Assembly: GCA_029983595.1 (NCBI GenBank)
Contig: JASBZD010000001.1
Location: forward strand, 1 to 63,665
Source: Peptoniphilaceae bacterium
GTDB taxonomy: Bacteria > Bacillota > Clostridia > Tissierellales > Peptoniphilaceae
DNA: 63,665 nucleotides
Direction of reading: 5' to 3'
Shown here: positions 9,821 to 17,681 of the stretch, one piece after another
How positions within the stretch are numbered: position 1 is the stretch's first letter
Layout: every line of letters begins with the position of its first letter
The notes under the pieces: model-generated
Database searches by the model: none
What the model saw: the letters and a program-made list of their open reading frames with translations, nothing else
What the model was told of the DNA's origin: nothing
Made by a program: the position numbers and the translations under genes

Positions 9821-9829
9821 TGGTATAAT
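9821..9829 (+). promoter_or_regulatory. Extended -10 promoter of the hydrolase-murF-ddl operon
   Basis: TGGTATAAT matches the extended -10 form TGn-TATAAT. No good -35 element is visible. It lies 16 nt before the alpha/beta hydrolase start. Confidence 0.55.
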
Positions 9830-9845
9830 AATAAATTGAGGTAAT

Positions 9846-10604
9846 ATGAAAAAGATAATCGAAGATATTGAAATTTGTTATACAGATGAAGGCGATAGTG
9901 AAAAGATTGCAGTTTTTTTACACGGGTGGGGTTCAAAAAAAGAGACAATGTATCCTATCTCAAATATAGTTAAAGATAAATATAGGATAGTAGCAATTGA
10001 TTTACCAGGCTTTGGTGAATCTACAGAACCTAAAACTGTATTTAACTCTTATGATTATGTAAGAGTTATTTTAAAACTTTTAGATGAATTAGAAATTAAA
10101 CAGGCTAGTTTTATTGGTCATTCTTTTGGAGGAAAGATTTCGTCAATTATTTCTGCTGAGCATAAAGAAAGAGTAAACGATTTAATTTTAATTGATTCAG
10201 CTGGCTTAATACCTAAAAGAGGATTAGAATATAAAATAAAGGTTTACTCCTATAAAATAGGAAAATTTTTTAATTCCATTTTACCAGGCGATAAGAAAGC
10301 CAGATTAGAAAATTATAAGAAAAAACATGGTTCAGATGATTACCAAAATTCATCTGGTATAATGAGAGATATTATGGTAACGGTCGTAAATGAGAATATA
10401 AGACCTATTCTTTCTAAAATAGAAGCTGAAACTCTACTTATATGGGGAGATAATGACGATGCAACGCCTTTATATATGGGTGAAATTTTTAAAAAAGAAA
10501 TTCCAAATAGTGGACTTGTCATTTTAGAAAACTCTGGTCATTTTTCATATATAGATAATTATCCTGTTTTTAAGGCTGTTATTGAATCATTTATGTTGAG
10601 GTAG
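9846..10604 (+). CDS. Alpha/beta-fold hydrolase
   Basis: This is a 252-aa cytosolic serine hydrolase. The oxyanion-hole segment HGWGSKK is near residue 26, the nucleophile elbow GHSFGG places Ser93, an Asp in WGDNDDATPL (about 202-205) and His232 in NSGHFSYID complete a probable triad. It resembles general esterase/peptidase members of the fold; the substrate is unknown. It is the first gene of an apparent operon with a MurF-like ligase and Ddl (gap 4 nt), so a role in cell-wall or peptide metabolism is possible but not shown. Confidence 0.88.
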   Translation: MKKIIEDIEICYTDEGDSEKIAVFLHGWGSKKETMYPISNIVKDKYRIVAIDLPGFGESTEPKTVFNSYDYVRVILKLLDELEIKQASFIGHSFGGKISSIISAEHKERVNDLILIDSAGLIPKRGLEYKIKVYSYKIGKFFNSILPGDKKARLENYKKKHGSDDYQNSSGIMRDIMVTVVNENIRPILSKIEAETLLIWGDNDDATPLYMGEIFKKEIPNSGLVILENSGHFSYIDNYPVFKAVIESFMLR

Positions 10605-10608
10605 ATTT

Positions 10609-12117
10609 ATGGGGATTATATTTTTAATTTTAATTTTTTTAATAGGAATTTTTTCGTATTTAGATCCAGTTGGTAGATTAAAAAGTGCATTACATCTTTT
10701 TCAGCTAGAAGAGTATAATATTGAAAAATATAATAAGTGGTTTGAAAATAATGGTGGTAGTTTTGGATTTTCTAAAGTTATAAATGAAGATAAAACTCCG
10801 CTAGTTATGACTGATAGAGCAAAAAGACTTTTTAGCACTTATAGAACTTTAACTTTATCTATTATAATAATTATAGGACTATTATCTTTAATATCTGAAA
10901 ATATAATTTATAAAACATTTACTTTAGTTTTGAGTATAATAATTTATATGGCATCTCCTAAAATTTTAAATTTTGCTGCTAAAATTAATGCTCCTAACGA
11001 AGCTAGAATAAATCAAGGTTTTTATAATAGTGCTCAAGAAAAAGTAAAATCGATGAAAGATTTAAAAGTAGTTGGAATAACTGGTAGTTATGGGAAAACT
11101 AGTACTAAAGTAATTACTTCTACTATTTTAAAAGAAAAATATAATGTGCAAGATACTCCAGCATCATATAATACGCCAATGGGTCTTTCGAAAGTAATAA
11201 ATAATGATTTAGATGATTCTAAAGATATTTTTATTGCTGAGATGGGTGCTTATACAATCGGAGAAATAAAAGAATGTGCTGATTTAGTAAGTCCAGATAT
11301 TGGTATACTTACATCTATTGGTCCTGCGCATTTAGAAGCATTTGGAAGTATTGAGAATACTATTAAGACTAAATATGAACTAATAGAAGCTTTGCCAGAA
11401 GATGGAGTAGCGATTTTTAATTATGACGACCCTAATCTTAAAGGTGTAGCTGATAAGACTACGCTTAAAAAAATTTATTATGGAATAGATGATATTTCAA
11501 AATTAGATATATATGCTACTGATATTAATGTAAATAGCCATGGATCAGATTTTAAATTAGTTATTAAAGATTTAGGTGAAATTAAGTGTCAGACTAGACT
11601 ATTAGGGCGACATAATATTAAAAATATCTTGGCTGGAGCAGCTGCGTCATATATATTAGGATTATCATTAGAAGAAATTTCTGATGGAATCTCAAAAATT
11701 CAGTCAATTGCTCATAGATTAGATTTAATTGATTCTGGAAATGGAGTAATAGTAATAGATGATGGCTTTAACTCCAACCCGTCTGGTGCAAAAGCAGCTT
11801 TAGAAGTGCTAGATGAGTTTAAGACTGGTAAAAAATTTATCGTAACTCCAGGAATGATTGAACTTGGGGATATTGAGTATGATGAAAATAAGAAGTTTGG
11901 TAAAGAAATCTCTAAAGTATGTGATTTTGTATTTTTAGTTGGGAAAAATAGAACTAAACCAATTTATGAAGGGCTTATTGAAGAAGGATATAGTGAGGAT
12001 AGAATATATTCTGTAGATTCTCTAAATGAAGCGATAGATATTTATGGTAAATTACTTACTCCTGGAGATGTTATTTTATTTGAAAATGATTTGCCAGATA
12101 GTTATAGTGAGGTATAA
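10609..12117 (+). CDS. MurF-like Mur ligase with N-terminal membrane segments
   Basis: This is a 502-aa protein. Residues 156-166 (GITGSYGKTST) are the ATP-binding loop of Mur ligases, followed by NTPMGLSK and IAEMGAYTIGEI, typical of MurF central domains; the C-terminal ligase domain is present. MurF adds D-Ala-D-Ala to the UDP-MurNAc-tripeptide. The first 120 residues differ from classic MurF: a hydrophobic helix at 2-17 and two more at about 81-97 and 100-117 occupy the place of the UDP-precursor-binding domain. This suggests a membrane-anchored ligase, perhaps acting on a lipid-linked substrate. It abuts ddl (3 nt), supporting D-Ala-D-Ala or a related dipeptide as co-substrate. Whether it is the only MurF is unknown. 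Confidence 0.82.
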   Translation: MGIIFLILIFLIGIFSYLDPVGRLKSALHLFQLEEYNIEKYNKWFENNGGSFGFSKVINEDKTPLVMTDRAKRLFSTYRTLTLSIIIIIGLLSLISENIIYKTFTLVLSIIIYMASPKILNFAAKINAPNEARINQGFYNSAQEKVKSMKDLKVVGITGSYGKTSTKVITSTILKEKYNVQDTPASYNTPMGLSKVINNDLDDSKDIFIAEMGAYTIGEIKECADLVSPDIGILTSIGPAHLEAFGSIENTIKTKYELIEALPEDGVAIFNYDDPNLKGVADKTTLKKIYYGIDDISKLDIYATDINVNSHGSDFKLVIKDLGEIKCQTRLLGRHNIKNILAGAAASYILGLSLEEISDGISKIQSIAHRLDLIDSGNGVIVIDDGFNSNPSGAKAALEVLDEFKTGKKFIVTPGMIELGDIEYDENKKFGKEISKVCDFVFLVGKNRTKPIYEGLIEEGYSEDRIYSVDSLNEAIDIYGKLLTPGDVILFENDLPDSYSEV

Positions 12118-12120
12118 AAA

Positions 12121-13299
12121 ATGTTAAATGTAGGTGTACTAATTGGTGGGCGTAGTGTAGAACATTCTGTAGCAGTTATCACAGCTATGCAGATGATAGA
12201 AAATATGGATAGAGAAAAATATAATATTATTCCTATTTATATAAATAACGAAGGAAAATGGCTTATAGGTGAAGGCTTAGATAAGTTTGAAACTTATAAA
12301 GCTGGAAAATTTGAGAATACTAGAGAAGTATTTTTTAATCCTAGTTTTAAAGATAGGATTTTATATAGTCTTAAAGATGTAGAAGTTTCTAAGGGGATAT
12401 TCTCAGGAAAAGAGAAAATTAAAACTTTAGAAGAAATCTCAAAAATTGATGTAATGGTTTTAGGGCTACATGGCACAAATGCTGAAGATGGTTCTATTCA
12501 AGGATTTTTAGATACTTTAGGAATAGCCTATACCGGATCAGATATTATGGCATCTGCAGTGGGTATGGATAAGGTTATAATGAAAGACTTATATAAAGCT
12601 AATGATATACCTGTAGTAAATTATGTTTGGTTTTATAGAGATAGTTATAAAAATAATTATGACGAAGTTATGAATAATATAAGTACTTTAAAATATCCAC
12701 TAATAGTTAAGCCTTCTAACCTTGGATCAAGTATTGGTATTAATAAAGCTACTAATGAAGAAAAGTTAATAGAGGCAATAAATATAGCTATTGAATATGA
12801 TGAAAAAATTATTGTTGAAGAAGCTATAGAGAATTTACGAGAAATAAACTGTGCTGTTTTAGGAAGAAATGACGAAATAATTGCTTCAATATTAGAAGAA
12901 CCAATTGGTTGGAAAGATATTCAGTCATTTGAAAATAAATATTCTAAATCATCAGGAACTACTCGTCGAATTCCCGCTGATGTAGATAAAGATATAGAAG
13001 ATGAGATAAAAAGATTATCTAAAAAGTCTTTTGAGGTACTTAACTGTCAAGGTACAGCCAGAGTGGATATCTTATTAGAAGATAACGAAAAAATATATGT
13101 AAATGAGATTAATACTCTGCCAGGGTCTACTAGTTATCATCTATGGGATAAAACTAATATTAATTTTAAAGATCTGATGGATAAGTTGATTGAAATAGCT
13201 TTAAAAGATAGAGAAGAAAAAGATAAAAATATGGTTACATTTGATAGTGATATCTATGATAAAACATCTTATGGCACTAAATCAGCTATTACTAAATAG
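12121..13299 (+). CDS. ddl: D-alanine--D-alanine ligase family protein
   Basis: This 392-aa ATP-grasp ligase probably joins two D-Ala molecules for peptidoglycan. The N-terminal GGRSVEHSVAVITA corresponds to the family motif GGxSxEHEVSxxSA: the key Glu is retained but the following Glu and Ser are replaced by Ser and Ala. The ATP-grasp core LKYPLIVKPSNLGSSIGI, the omega-loop tyrosine region (NKYSKSSGTTRRIPA) and the metal-binding NEINTLPGST are present. It sits directly behind the MurF-like gene and ends in a terminator. A slightly different second amino acid specificity cannot be excluded given the altered N-terminal motif. Confidence 0.88.
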   Translation: MLNVGVLIGGRSVEHSVAVITAMQMIENMDREKYNIIPIYINNEGKWLIGEGLDKFETYKAGKFENTREVFFNPSFKDRILYSLKDVEVSKGIFSGKEKIKTLEEISKIDVMVLGLHGTNAEDGSIQGFLDTLGIAYTGSDIMASAVGMDKVIMKDLYKANDIPVVNYVWFYRDSYKNNYDEVMNNISTLKYPLIVKPSNLGSSIGINKATNEEKLIEAINIAIEYDEKIIVEEAIENLREINCAVLGRNDEIIASILEEPIGWKDIQSFENKYSKSSGTTRRIPADVDKDIEDEIKRLSKKSFEVLNCQGTARVDILLEDNEKIYVNEINTLPGSTSYHLWDKTNINFKDLMDKLIEIALKDREEKDKNMVTFDSDIYDKTSYGTKSAITK

Positions 13300-13325
13300 G
13301 CTATGATGAATTCATAGTCTTTTTT
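13299..13325 (+). terminator. Terminator after ddl
   Basis: GGCTATGA pairs with TCATAGTC (one G-U) and is followed by six T. The stem begins at the last base of the ddl stop codon. Confidence 0.75.
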
Positions 13326-13344
13326 AAAACCAAGGGAGATAATT

Positions 13345-14154
13345 ATGAAATACAAAATGATAGTTTCTGATCTAGATGGTACACTTCTAGATGATAATAG
13401 AAAGGTATCGAAGGAGAATATTAAATATATTAATGAAGCTAGAAAAAATGGGTTTATTTTCGCAATCGCTACAGGCAGGATGTATAAATCGGCTAAGATT
13501 ATAGCAAGTTTAATAGATAAAGATATACCTATTGCAACAGCTAATGGAGCCTATACTGTAAATGGAGAAGGTAAAGTTTTATTAAATAATCCATTAAGTA
13601 TTGAGAATATTCTAAAAATAAATGAGGTTGCACTAAATCATGGTTTATATTACTTCTTTTATGGAAAAGAGACAATTTATGTTCATGAAACTAAATATGA
13701 ACATTTAGAAAGAAGTAAGTATCCTAAATCAGCTGACGCTGCTGAAATTATTAAATTTGATAATTTAGAAGAAGTATTAGACGATAATAATCCAATTTAT
13801 AAAAGTTTATTTATTTCCGATAATTATTCGCCTCATAATAAAATAACTCTTGATTTAAGTTATATAAAAGGGCTTAATGTTACGAGTTCTATGAGCGATA
13901 ATTATGAAATAACTACTATTGGAGCTGATAAAGGTTCAGCATTAGATGCATTTTCTAAAGAATTTAATATACCAGTAGAGCAAATAATAGCTATTGGAGA
14001 TAATAGAAACGATATATCTATGTTAAACAAATCTGGTTTAGGAGTTTCTGTATATAATGCGTGTGAAGAAGTAAAAGATCTATCGGATATTATAACAGTT
14101 TCAAATAATGAAAGTCCTATTGCTAAGTTAATTAAGGAGTATGTTAATTGTTAA
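13345..14154 (+). CDS. Cof-type HAD-superfamily hydrolase
   Basis: This is a 269-aa soluble phosphatase of the HAD IIB (Cof/YidA) type. Motif I is DLDGTLLDDNRKVS with the nucleophilic Asp near residue 9, motif II is in ATGR, and the C-terminal GDNRNDISML carries the metal-binding acidic residues. Relatives dephosphorylate sugar phosphates, FMN or PLP; the substrate here is not predictable. The start has an AGGGAG ribosome binding site. The stop overlaps the trmL start by 7 nt. Confidence 0.92.
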   Translation: MKYKMIVSDLDGTLLDDNRKVSKENIKYINEARKNGFIFAIATGRMYKSAKIIASLIDKDIPIATANGAYTVNGEGKVLLNNPLSIENILKINEVALNHGLYYFFYGKETIYVHETKYEHLERSKYPKSADAAEIIKFDNLEEVLDDNNPIYKSLFISDNYSPHNKITLDLSYIKGLNVTSSMSDNYEITTIGADKGSALDAFSKEFNIPVEQIIAIGDNRNDISMLNKSGLGVSVYNACEEVKDLSDIITVSNNESPIAKLIKEYVNC

Positions 14155-14615
14155 ATATAGTATTTTTTGAACCAGAAATTCCATTTAATACGGGAGCGCT
14201 AGTGAGGACATGTGGCTTAACTAAGACTAAATTTCACCTTATTAGACCTCTTGGGTTTTTAATGGATGATAAACATGTAAAAAGATCTGGACTTGACTAT
14301 TGGGAACTAGCTGAAATAAAGTATTATGATAGCTTTTTAGAATTATATGAAAAATATAAAAATACTAATAATTTTTATTTTGCTACAACTAAAGCTACAA
14401 AAAAATATACTGATGTAGAATATAAAGATGGAGATTTTATAGTATTTGGACCAGAAACTAGAGGCTTGCCACAGGAGATTCTTAAGCTTAAACCAGAAAA
14501 TAATATAAGAATACCAATGCTTAAAGATTACGGTAGGAGTTTAAATTTAGCAAACTCTGCAAATATTATTTTATTTGAAGCATTAAGACAGAATAATTTT
14601 TTTGATTTAGAATAG
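14148..14615 (+). CDS. trmL: tRNA (cytidine/uridine-34-2'-O)-methyltransferase TrmL
   Basis: This is a 155-aa SPOUT methyltransferase that methylates the ribose of wobble nucleotide 34 in tRNA-Leu. The three SPOUT motifs are clear: EPEIPFNTGALVRTC, FGPETRGLP and IPMLKDYGRSLNLANSANI. The start is TTG 14148, with AAGGAG at 14134-14139; the frame has no better start. It overlaps the HAD gene and is probably translationally coupled to it. Confidence 0.93.
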   Translation: MLNIVFFEPEIPFNTGALVRTCGLTKTKFHLIRPLGFLMDDKHVKRSGLDYWELAEIKYYDSFLELYEKYKNTNNFYFATTKATKKYTDVEYKDGDFIVFGPETRGLPQEILKLKPENNIRIPMLKDYGRSLNLANSANIILFEALRQNNFFDLE

Positions 14616-14640
14616 AATTTATATTGCGTTTAATAATGGG

Positions 14641-14646
14641 TATAAT
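14641..14646 (+). promoter_or_regulatory. Possible -10 element before trxB
   Basis: A consensus TATAAT preceded by GGG lies 40 nt before trxB. No convincing -35 is present at the right distance, so this is tentative. Confidence 0.35.
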
Positions 14647-14685
14647 TTCTAAGAGTGTTTAAAGAAGAGTATTAAGGAGGAATAG

Positions 14686-15627
14686 ATGGAAAATTTATAT
14701 GATGTAATTATAATAGGTGCGGGGCCTGCTGGTTTATCTGCTGGTTTATATGCATCTCGTGCAAAATTAAATACATTAATTATAGAAAAAGGAATAGATG
14801 GCGGTCAAATTGTTGGGACTGATAGTGTAGATAACTACCCTGGAGCTCCAGAAAATACAACAGGACCAAGCCTTGTAGCTAGAATGGTAGAACAAGCTAA
14901 GGAGTTTGGCGCTAAAAAAGTTATGGAAGAGGTTACAGAAGTAGATTTAAAATCTCAACCAAAAATTATAAAAACTAATCAAAATGAATATCAAGCCAAA
15001 TCAGTAATTATAGCGTCAGGTGCCTCTCATAGATTTATAGGTGCACCTGGAGAAGAAGAGTTTTCAGGTAGAGGAATATCATATTGCGCTACATGTGATG
15101 GACCATTTGCGGAAGGCCTTCATGTTTATGTAATTGGCGGTGGTGATGCAGCTGTAGAAGAATCATTATTTTTAACTAAATATGCTTCTAAAGTAACGAT
15201 TATTCATAGACGTGATGAATTTAAAGCTGCTAAATCTATAGTAGAAAAAGCTAAAGAAAATGAAAAAATTGATTTTATGTTTAATAGTCAAGTAGTTGAG
15301 ATTAAGGGAGATAAATTTATAGAATCATTTATCGTAAAGGATACTATTTCTGGAGAAGAACGTGAAATAGGACTTGATGAAGGACAAAAAAGACATTCGA
15401 TCTTTGTATTTATAGGATATATCCCTAATACAGGGCTATTTACTGACCAAATAGACATAGTAAATGGATATATTATGACTAATGAGCAATGTGAAACTAG
15501 TATACCAGGAGTATATGCAGTAGGGGATGTAAGAGTAAAAAATGTACGCCAAGTAGTAACAGCTACAGGAGATGGAGCTACTGCTGCAGTAACTGCAGAA
15601 AAATTTATTGAAACCAACGATTTATAA
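14686..15627 (+). CDS. trxB: Thioredoxin reductase (NADPH)
   Basis: This is a 313-aa flavoprotein that reduces thioredoxin using NADPH. FAD-binding GAGPAGLSAGLYASRAK is at residues 11-27, the redox pair is Cys134/Cys137 in CATC, the NADPH-binding GGGDAAVEE is near 152, and the C-terminal GDV...RQVVTATGDGA closes the FAD site. Length and motif order are standard. No thioredoxin gene is adjacent. AAGGAGG precedes ATG 14686. Confidence 0.96.
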   Translation: MENLYDVIIIGAGPAGLSAGLYASRAKLNTLIIEKGIDGGQIVGTDSVDNYPGAPENTTGPSLVARMVEQAKEFGAKKVMEEVTEVDLKSQPKIIKTNQNEYQAKSVIIASGASHRFIGAPGEEEFSGRGISYCATCDGPFAEGLHVYVIGGGDAAVEESLFLTKYASKVTIIHRRDEFKAAKSIVEKAKENEKIDFMFNSQVVEIKGDKFIESFIVKDTISGEEREIGLDEGQKRHSIFVFIGYIPNTGLFTDQIDIVNGYIMTNEQCETSIPGVYAVGDVRVKNVRQVVTATGDGATAAVTAEKFIETNDL

Positions 15628-15654
15628 ATCTATAAATGAAGGGAAGTAACTAAG

Positions 15655-16449
15655 TTGATATTAGGAAAAATATATAATCTTATTGGAAAAATATTCGATG
15701 GGATTTTTACTTTCTTAATCTTTATAGTTAATCTTCTTATAGGTATAGCAGGGAGTATTAGACAAGTTATAAGCATATTTTCTATGTTTCTAATACTCTT
15801 TTTATTATTTCCTTTTTTATTTGCGGTTTTACTTACTAATAAATATTTTTTAGGTATATTGCTATTTATGATACTTACACCTTGGGTCGGCGGAATACTT
15901 AATGAATATTTTAATAAAATAAGATATGTAACTAGTCAATATTTTTATGACAGAGCAAAATTAAGATTAGAAGGTATAAATGAGGTAAAGGGAAGTTTAT
16001 CTGATTATAGTACTTTTTATGATAGAAAAAAGGAAGAAGAGAGATTAAGAGAAGAAGAAAGACAGAGAAGAGAGTACGAAAGACGCGCTAGAGAACAACA
16101 AAAAATATGGGAAGAGCTATTTAGACAATTTTATAACCAGACGAGTGGAGGATATTATCAAACTGGCAATAGACAATATGGTGGATATAATCAAAACACA
16201 AACAATAATAACGTCTATAACCCAACAAGTGATTTTATAAAAAAATATGAAAAAAGCTGTCTAGAACTTGGGATTGAACCTACATCAGATGAAGTAGCTA
16301 TTAAAAAAGCATATAGAGAAATGGCAAAAAAATATCATCCAGATGTAAATAAAGATGCAAAATCGACAGAAAAATTTCAAAGAATCAATGAAGCAAACGA
16401 ATTTTTATCTGGATCAAATATAGAAAGATATAAACAGTTAAAAAAATAA
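15655..16449 (+). CDS. Membrane-anchored J-domain protein
   Basis: This 264-aa protein starts at TTG 15655. Residues about 10-75 form two or three hydrophobic segments; residues 115-150 are a charged Arg/Glu-rich coiled coil; 160-190 are Gly/Tyr/Gln/Asn-rich; the C-terminal 70 residues are a J domain with the HPD tripeptide (KKYHPDVNKD). J domains stimulate DnaK ATP hydrolysis, so this probably recruits DnaK to the membrane. The C-terminal position of the J domain and absence of a zinc-finger or client-binding region separate it from DnaJ. Its client is unknown. Confidence 0.85.
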   Translation: MILGKIYNLIGKIFDGIFTFLIFIVNLLIGIAGSIRQVISIFSMFLILFLLFPFLFAVLLTNKYFLGILLFMILTPWVGGILNEYFNKIRYVTSQYFYDRAKLRLEGINEVKGSLSDYSTFYDRKKEEERLREEERQRREYERRAREQQKIWEELFRQFYNQTSGGYYQTGNRQYGGYNQNTNNNNVYNPTSDFIKKYEKSCLELGIEPTSDEVAIKKAYREMAKKYHPDVNKDAKSTEKFQRINEANEFLSGSNIERYKQLKK

Positions 16450-16505
16450 AATTATGAAATTATTTAAGCTTAACTATTAAAAATGGCTTAACTAAGCTAT
16501 TTAAA

Positions 16506-16595
16506 TTGTAAAGTTTGTAAAGTCAATTGTAAAATCATGTTAAAATATAAACGAACTTTACATTATCCTTACATTAGTTTAATAATCACTTAATA
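16506..16595 (+). promoter_or_regulatory. Pho-box-like repeat array before pstS
   Basis: Two clusters of hexamer-type repeats occupy the pst upstream region. TTGTAAAG at 16506, TTGTAAAG at 16515, TTGTAAAA at 16527 and ATGTTAAA at 16538 form the first, in one orientation. TTTACAT at 16557, CTTACAT at 16568, TTTAATA at 16578 and CTTAATA at 16589 form the second, in the opposite orientation with 10-11 bp spacing. Such 11-bp direct repeats of TT(A/T/C)A(C/T)A are the known PhoP target in Firmicutes. The rest of the 200-nt gap holds no gene. Confidence 0.6.
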
Positions 16596-16651
16596 AACAT
16601 AACTTATTATCAGTATGTACGAAAATTAATAAAATTCTAGGAGGAAATTTA

Positions 16652-17608
16652 ATGAATTTTAAGAAAGTATTATCACTTATGATGGTATTCGTATTAGCTT
16701 TAGGACTAGTTGCTTGTGGTGGTGACAAACCAGCAGAAAAAGATCCAGCTACTAACGAACCAGCTGCTACAGAAACTACAGAAACTCCAGCTGAAGAATC
16801 TACAGAAGCTCCAGCTACAGACTTTGATACAGCAAAACCTATTACAGTTGTAACTAGAGATGCTGCTTCAGGTACAAGAGGTGCTTTCATTGAAATCACT
16901 GGTGTAGAACAAAAAGAAGGCGACAACAAAGTTGACAAAACTACTACAGAAGCTGTAGCTCAAAAAGAAACTAACGGTGTTTTAACTGCTGTTAAAGAAG
17001 ATGAATATGCTATCGGATATATTTCATTAGGTTCTTTAAACGAAGACGTTACAGCTATTAAAGTTGAAGGTGTAGAACCAACTGAAGAAACTGTTGGAGA
17101 TAAATCTTACCCAATCCAAAGACCTTTCTTATTAGTTTATAAAGAAGAAGGACTTGACCCAATTGCTAAAGATTTATTAGCTTTCGCTCTTTCTGAAGAA
17201 GGACAAAATATAGCTGTAGAAGAAGGATATGTAAAAGTTGGTACTCCAGAAGCTTACACTCCAGCTAACCTTTCTGGACAAATTACTGTATCAGGTTCTA
17301 CTTCTGTAACTCCATTAATGGAAAAATTTGTAGAAGCTTACAAAGTACACAACCCAGAAGTTACTATTAACATTCAATCAAATGGTTCTTCTGTAGGTAT
17401 CCAAGACGCTATTTCTGGAAATGCTCAAATCGGTATGTCTTCAAGAGAATTAAAAGATGAAGAAGCTTCTCAATTATCTGAAGAAACTATCGCTATGGAC
17501 GGTATCGCTGTAATCGTAAATAAAGCTAACCCATTAAATGATTTAACAATGGAACAAATTAAAAACATTTACATTGGTGATATCACTATGTGGTCAGAAG
17601 TTGAATAG
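16652..17608 (+). CDS. pstS: Phosphate-binding lipoprotein PstS, circularly permuted
   Basis: This is the 318-aa solute-binding protein of the Pst transporter. Residues 1-22 are a lipoprotein signal ending in LVAC (lipid-attached Cys22); 23-61 are an Ala/Thr/Glu/Pro-rich tether. Residues 63-196 match the C-terminal half of ordinary PstS: PITVVTRDAASGTRGAF with the phosphate-binding SGTR, AIGYISLG, KSYPIQRPF and LSEEGQNI. Residues 208-318 match the N-terminal half: QITVSGSTSVTPLMEKF, NGSSVGI, IGMSSRELKDEE, AMDGIAVIVN, LTMEQIKNIYIGDITMWSEVE. The halves are therefore in reversed order, with the natural C-terminus joined to the natural N-terminus. All phosphate-contact motifs are kept, so it is probably functional. 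Codon use is enriched in favoured codons, suggesting high expression. Confidence 0.93.
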   Translation: MNFKKVLSLMMVFVLALGLVACGGDKPAEKDPATNEPAATETTETPAEESTEAPATDFDTAKPITVVTRDAASGTRGAFIEITGVEQKEGDNKVDKTTTEAVAQKETNGVLTAVKEDEYAIGYISLGSLNEDVTAIKVEGVEPTEETVGDKSYPIQRPFLLVYKEEGLDPIAKDLLAFALSEEGQNIAVEEGYVKVGTPEAYTPANLSGQITVSGSTSVTPLMEKFVEAYKVHNPEVTINIQSNGSSVGIQDAISGNAQIGMSSRELKDEEASQLSEETIAMDGIAVIVNKANPLNDLTMEQIKNIYIGDITMWSEVE

Positions 17609-17632
17609 TTAATTCAATAATATTTACAACAC

Positions 17633-17664
17633 AAGCCTAAGCTTAAATAAGCTTGGGCTTTTTT
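17633..17664 (+). terminator. Terminator between pstS and pstC
   Basis: AAGCCTAAGCTT pairs with AAGCTTGGGCTT (one G-U) around AAAT and runs into T tract. It probably terminates most transcripts so that the binding protein is made in excess over the permease. Confidence 0.88.
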
Positions 17665-17681
17665 CAAAAATGGAGATATTT

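Noticed and set aside
16652..17608. pstS as two truncated tandem copies or an assembly artefact
   Set aside because: One continuous frame with a signal peptide, one of each half, both ending at the same boundary, and a terminator right after; no duplicated or frameshifted remnant is visible.
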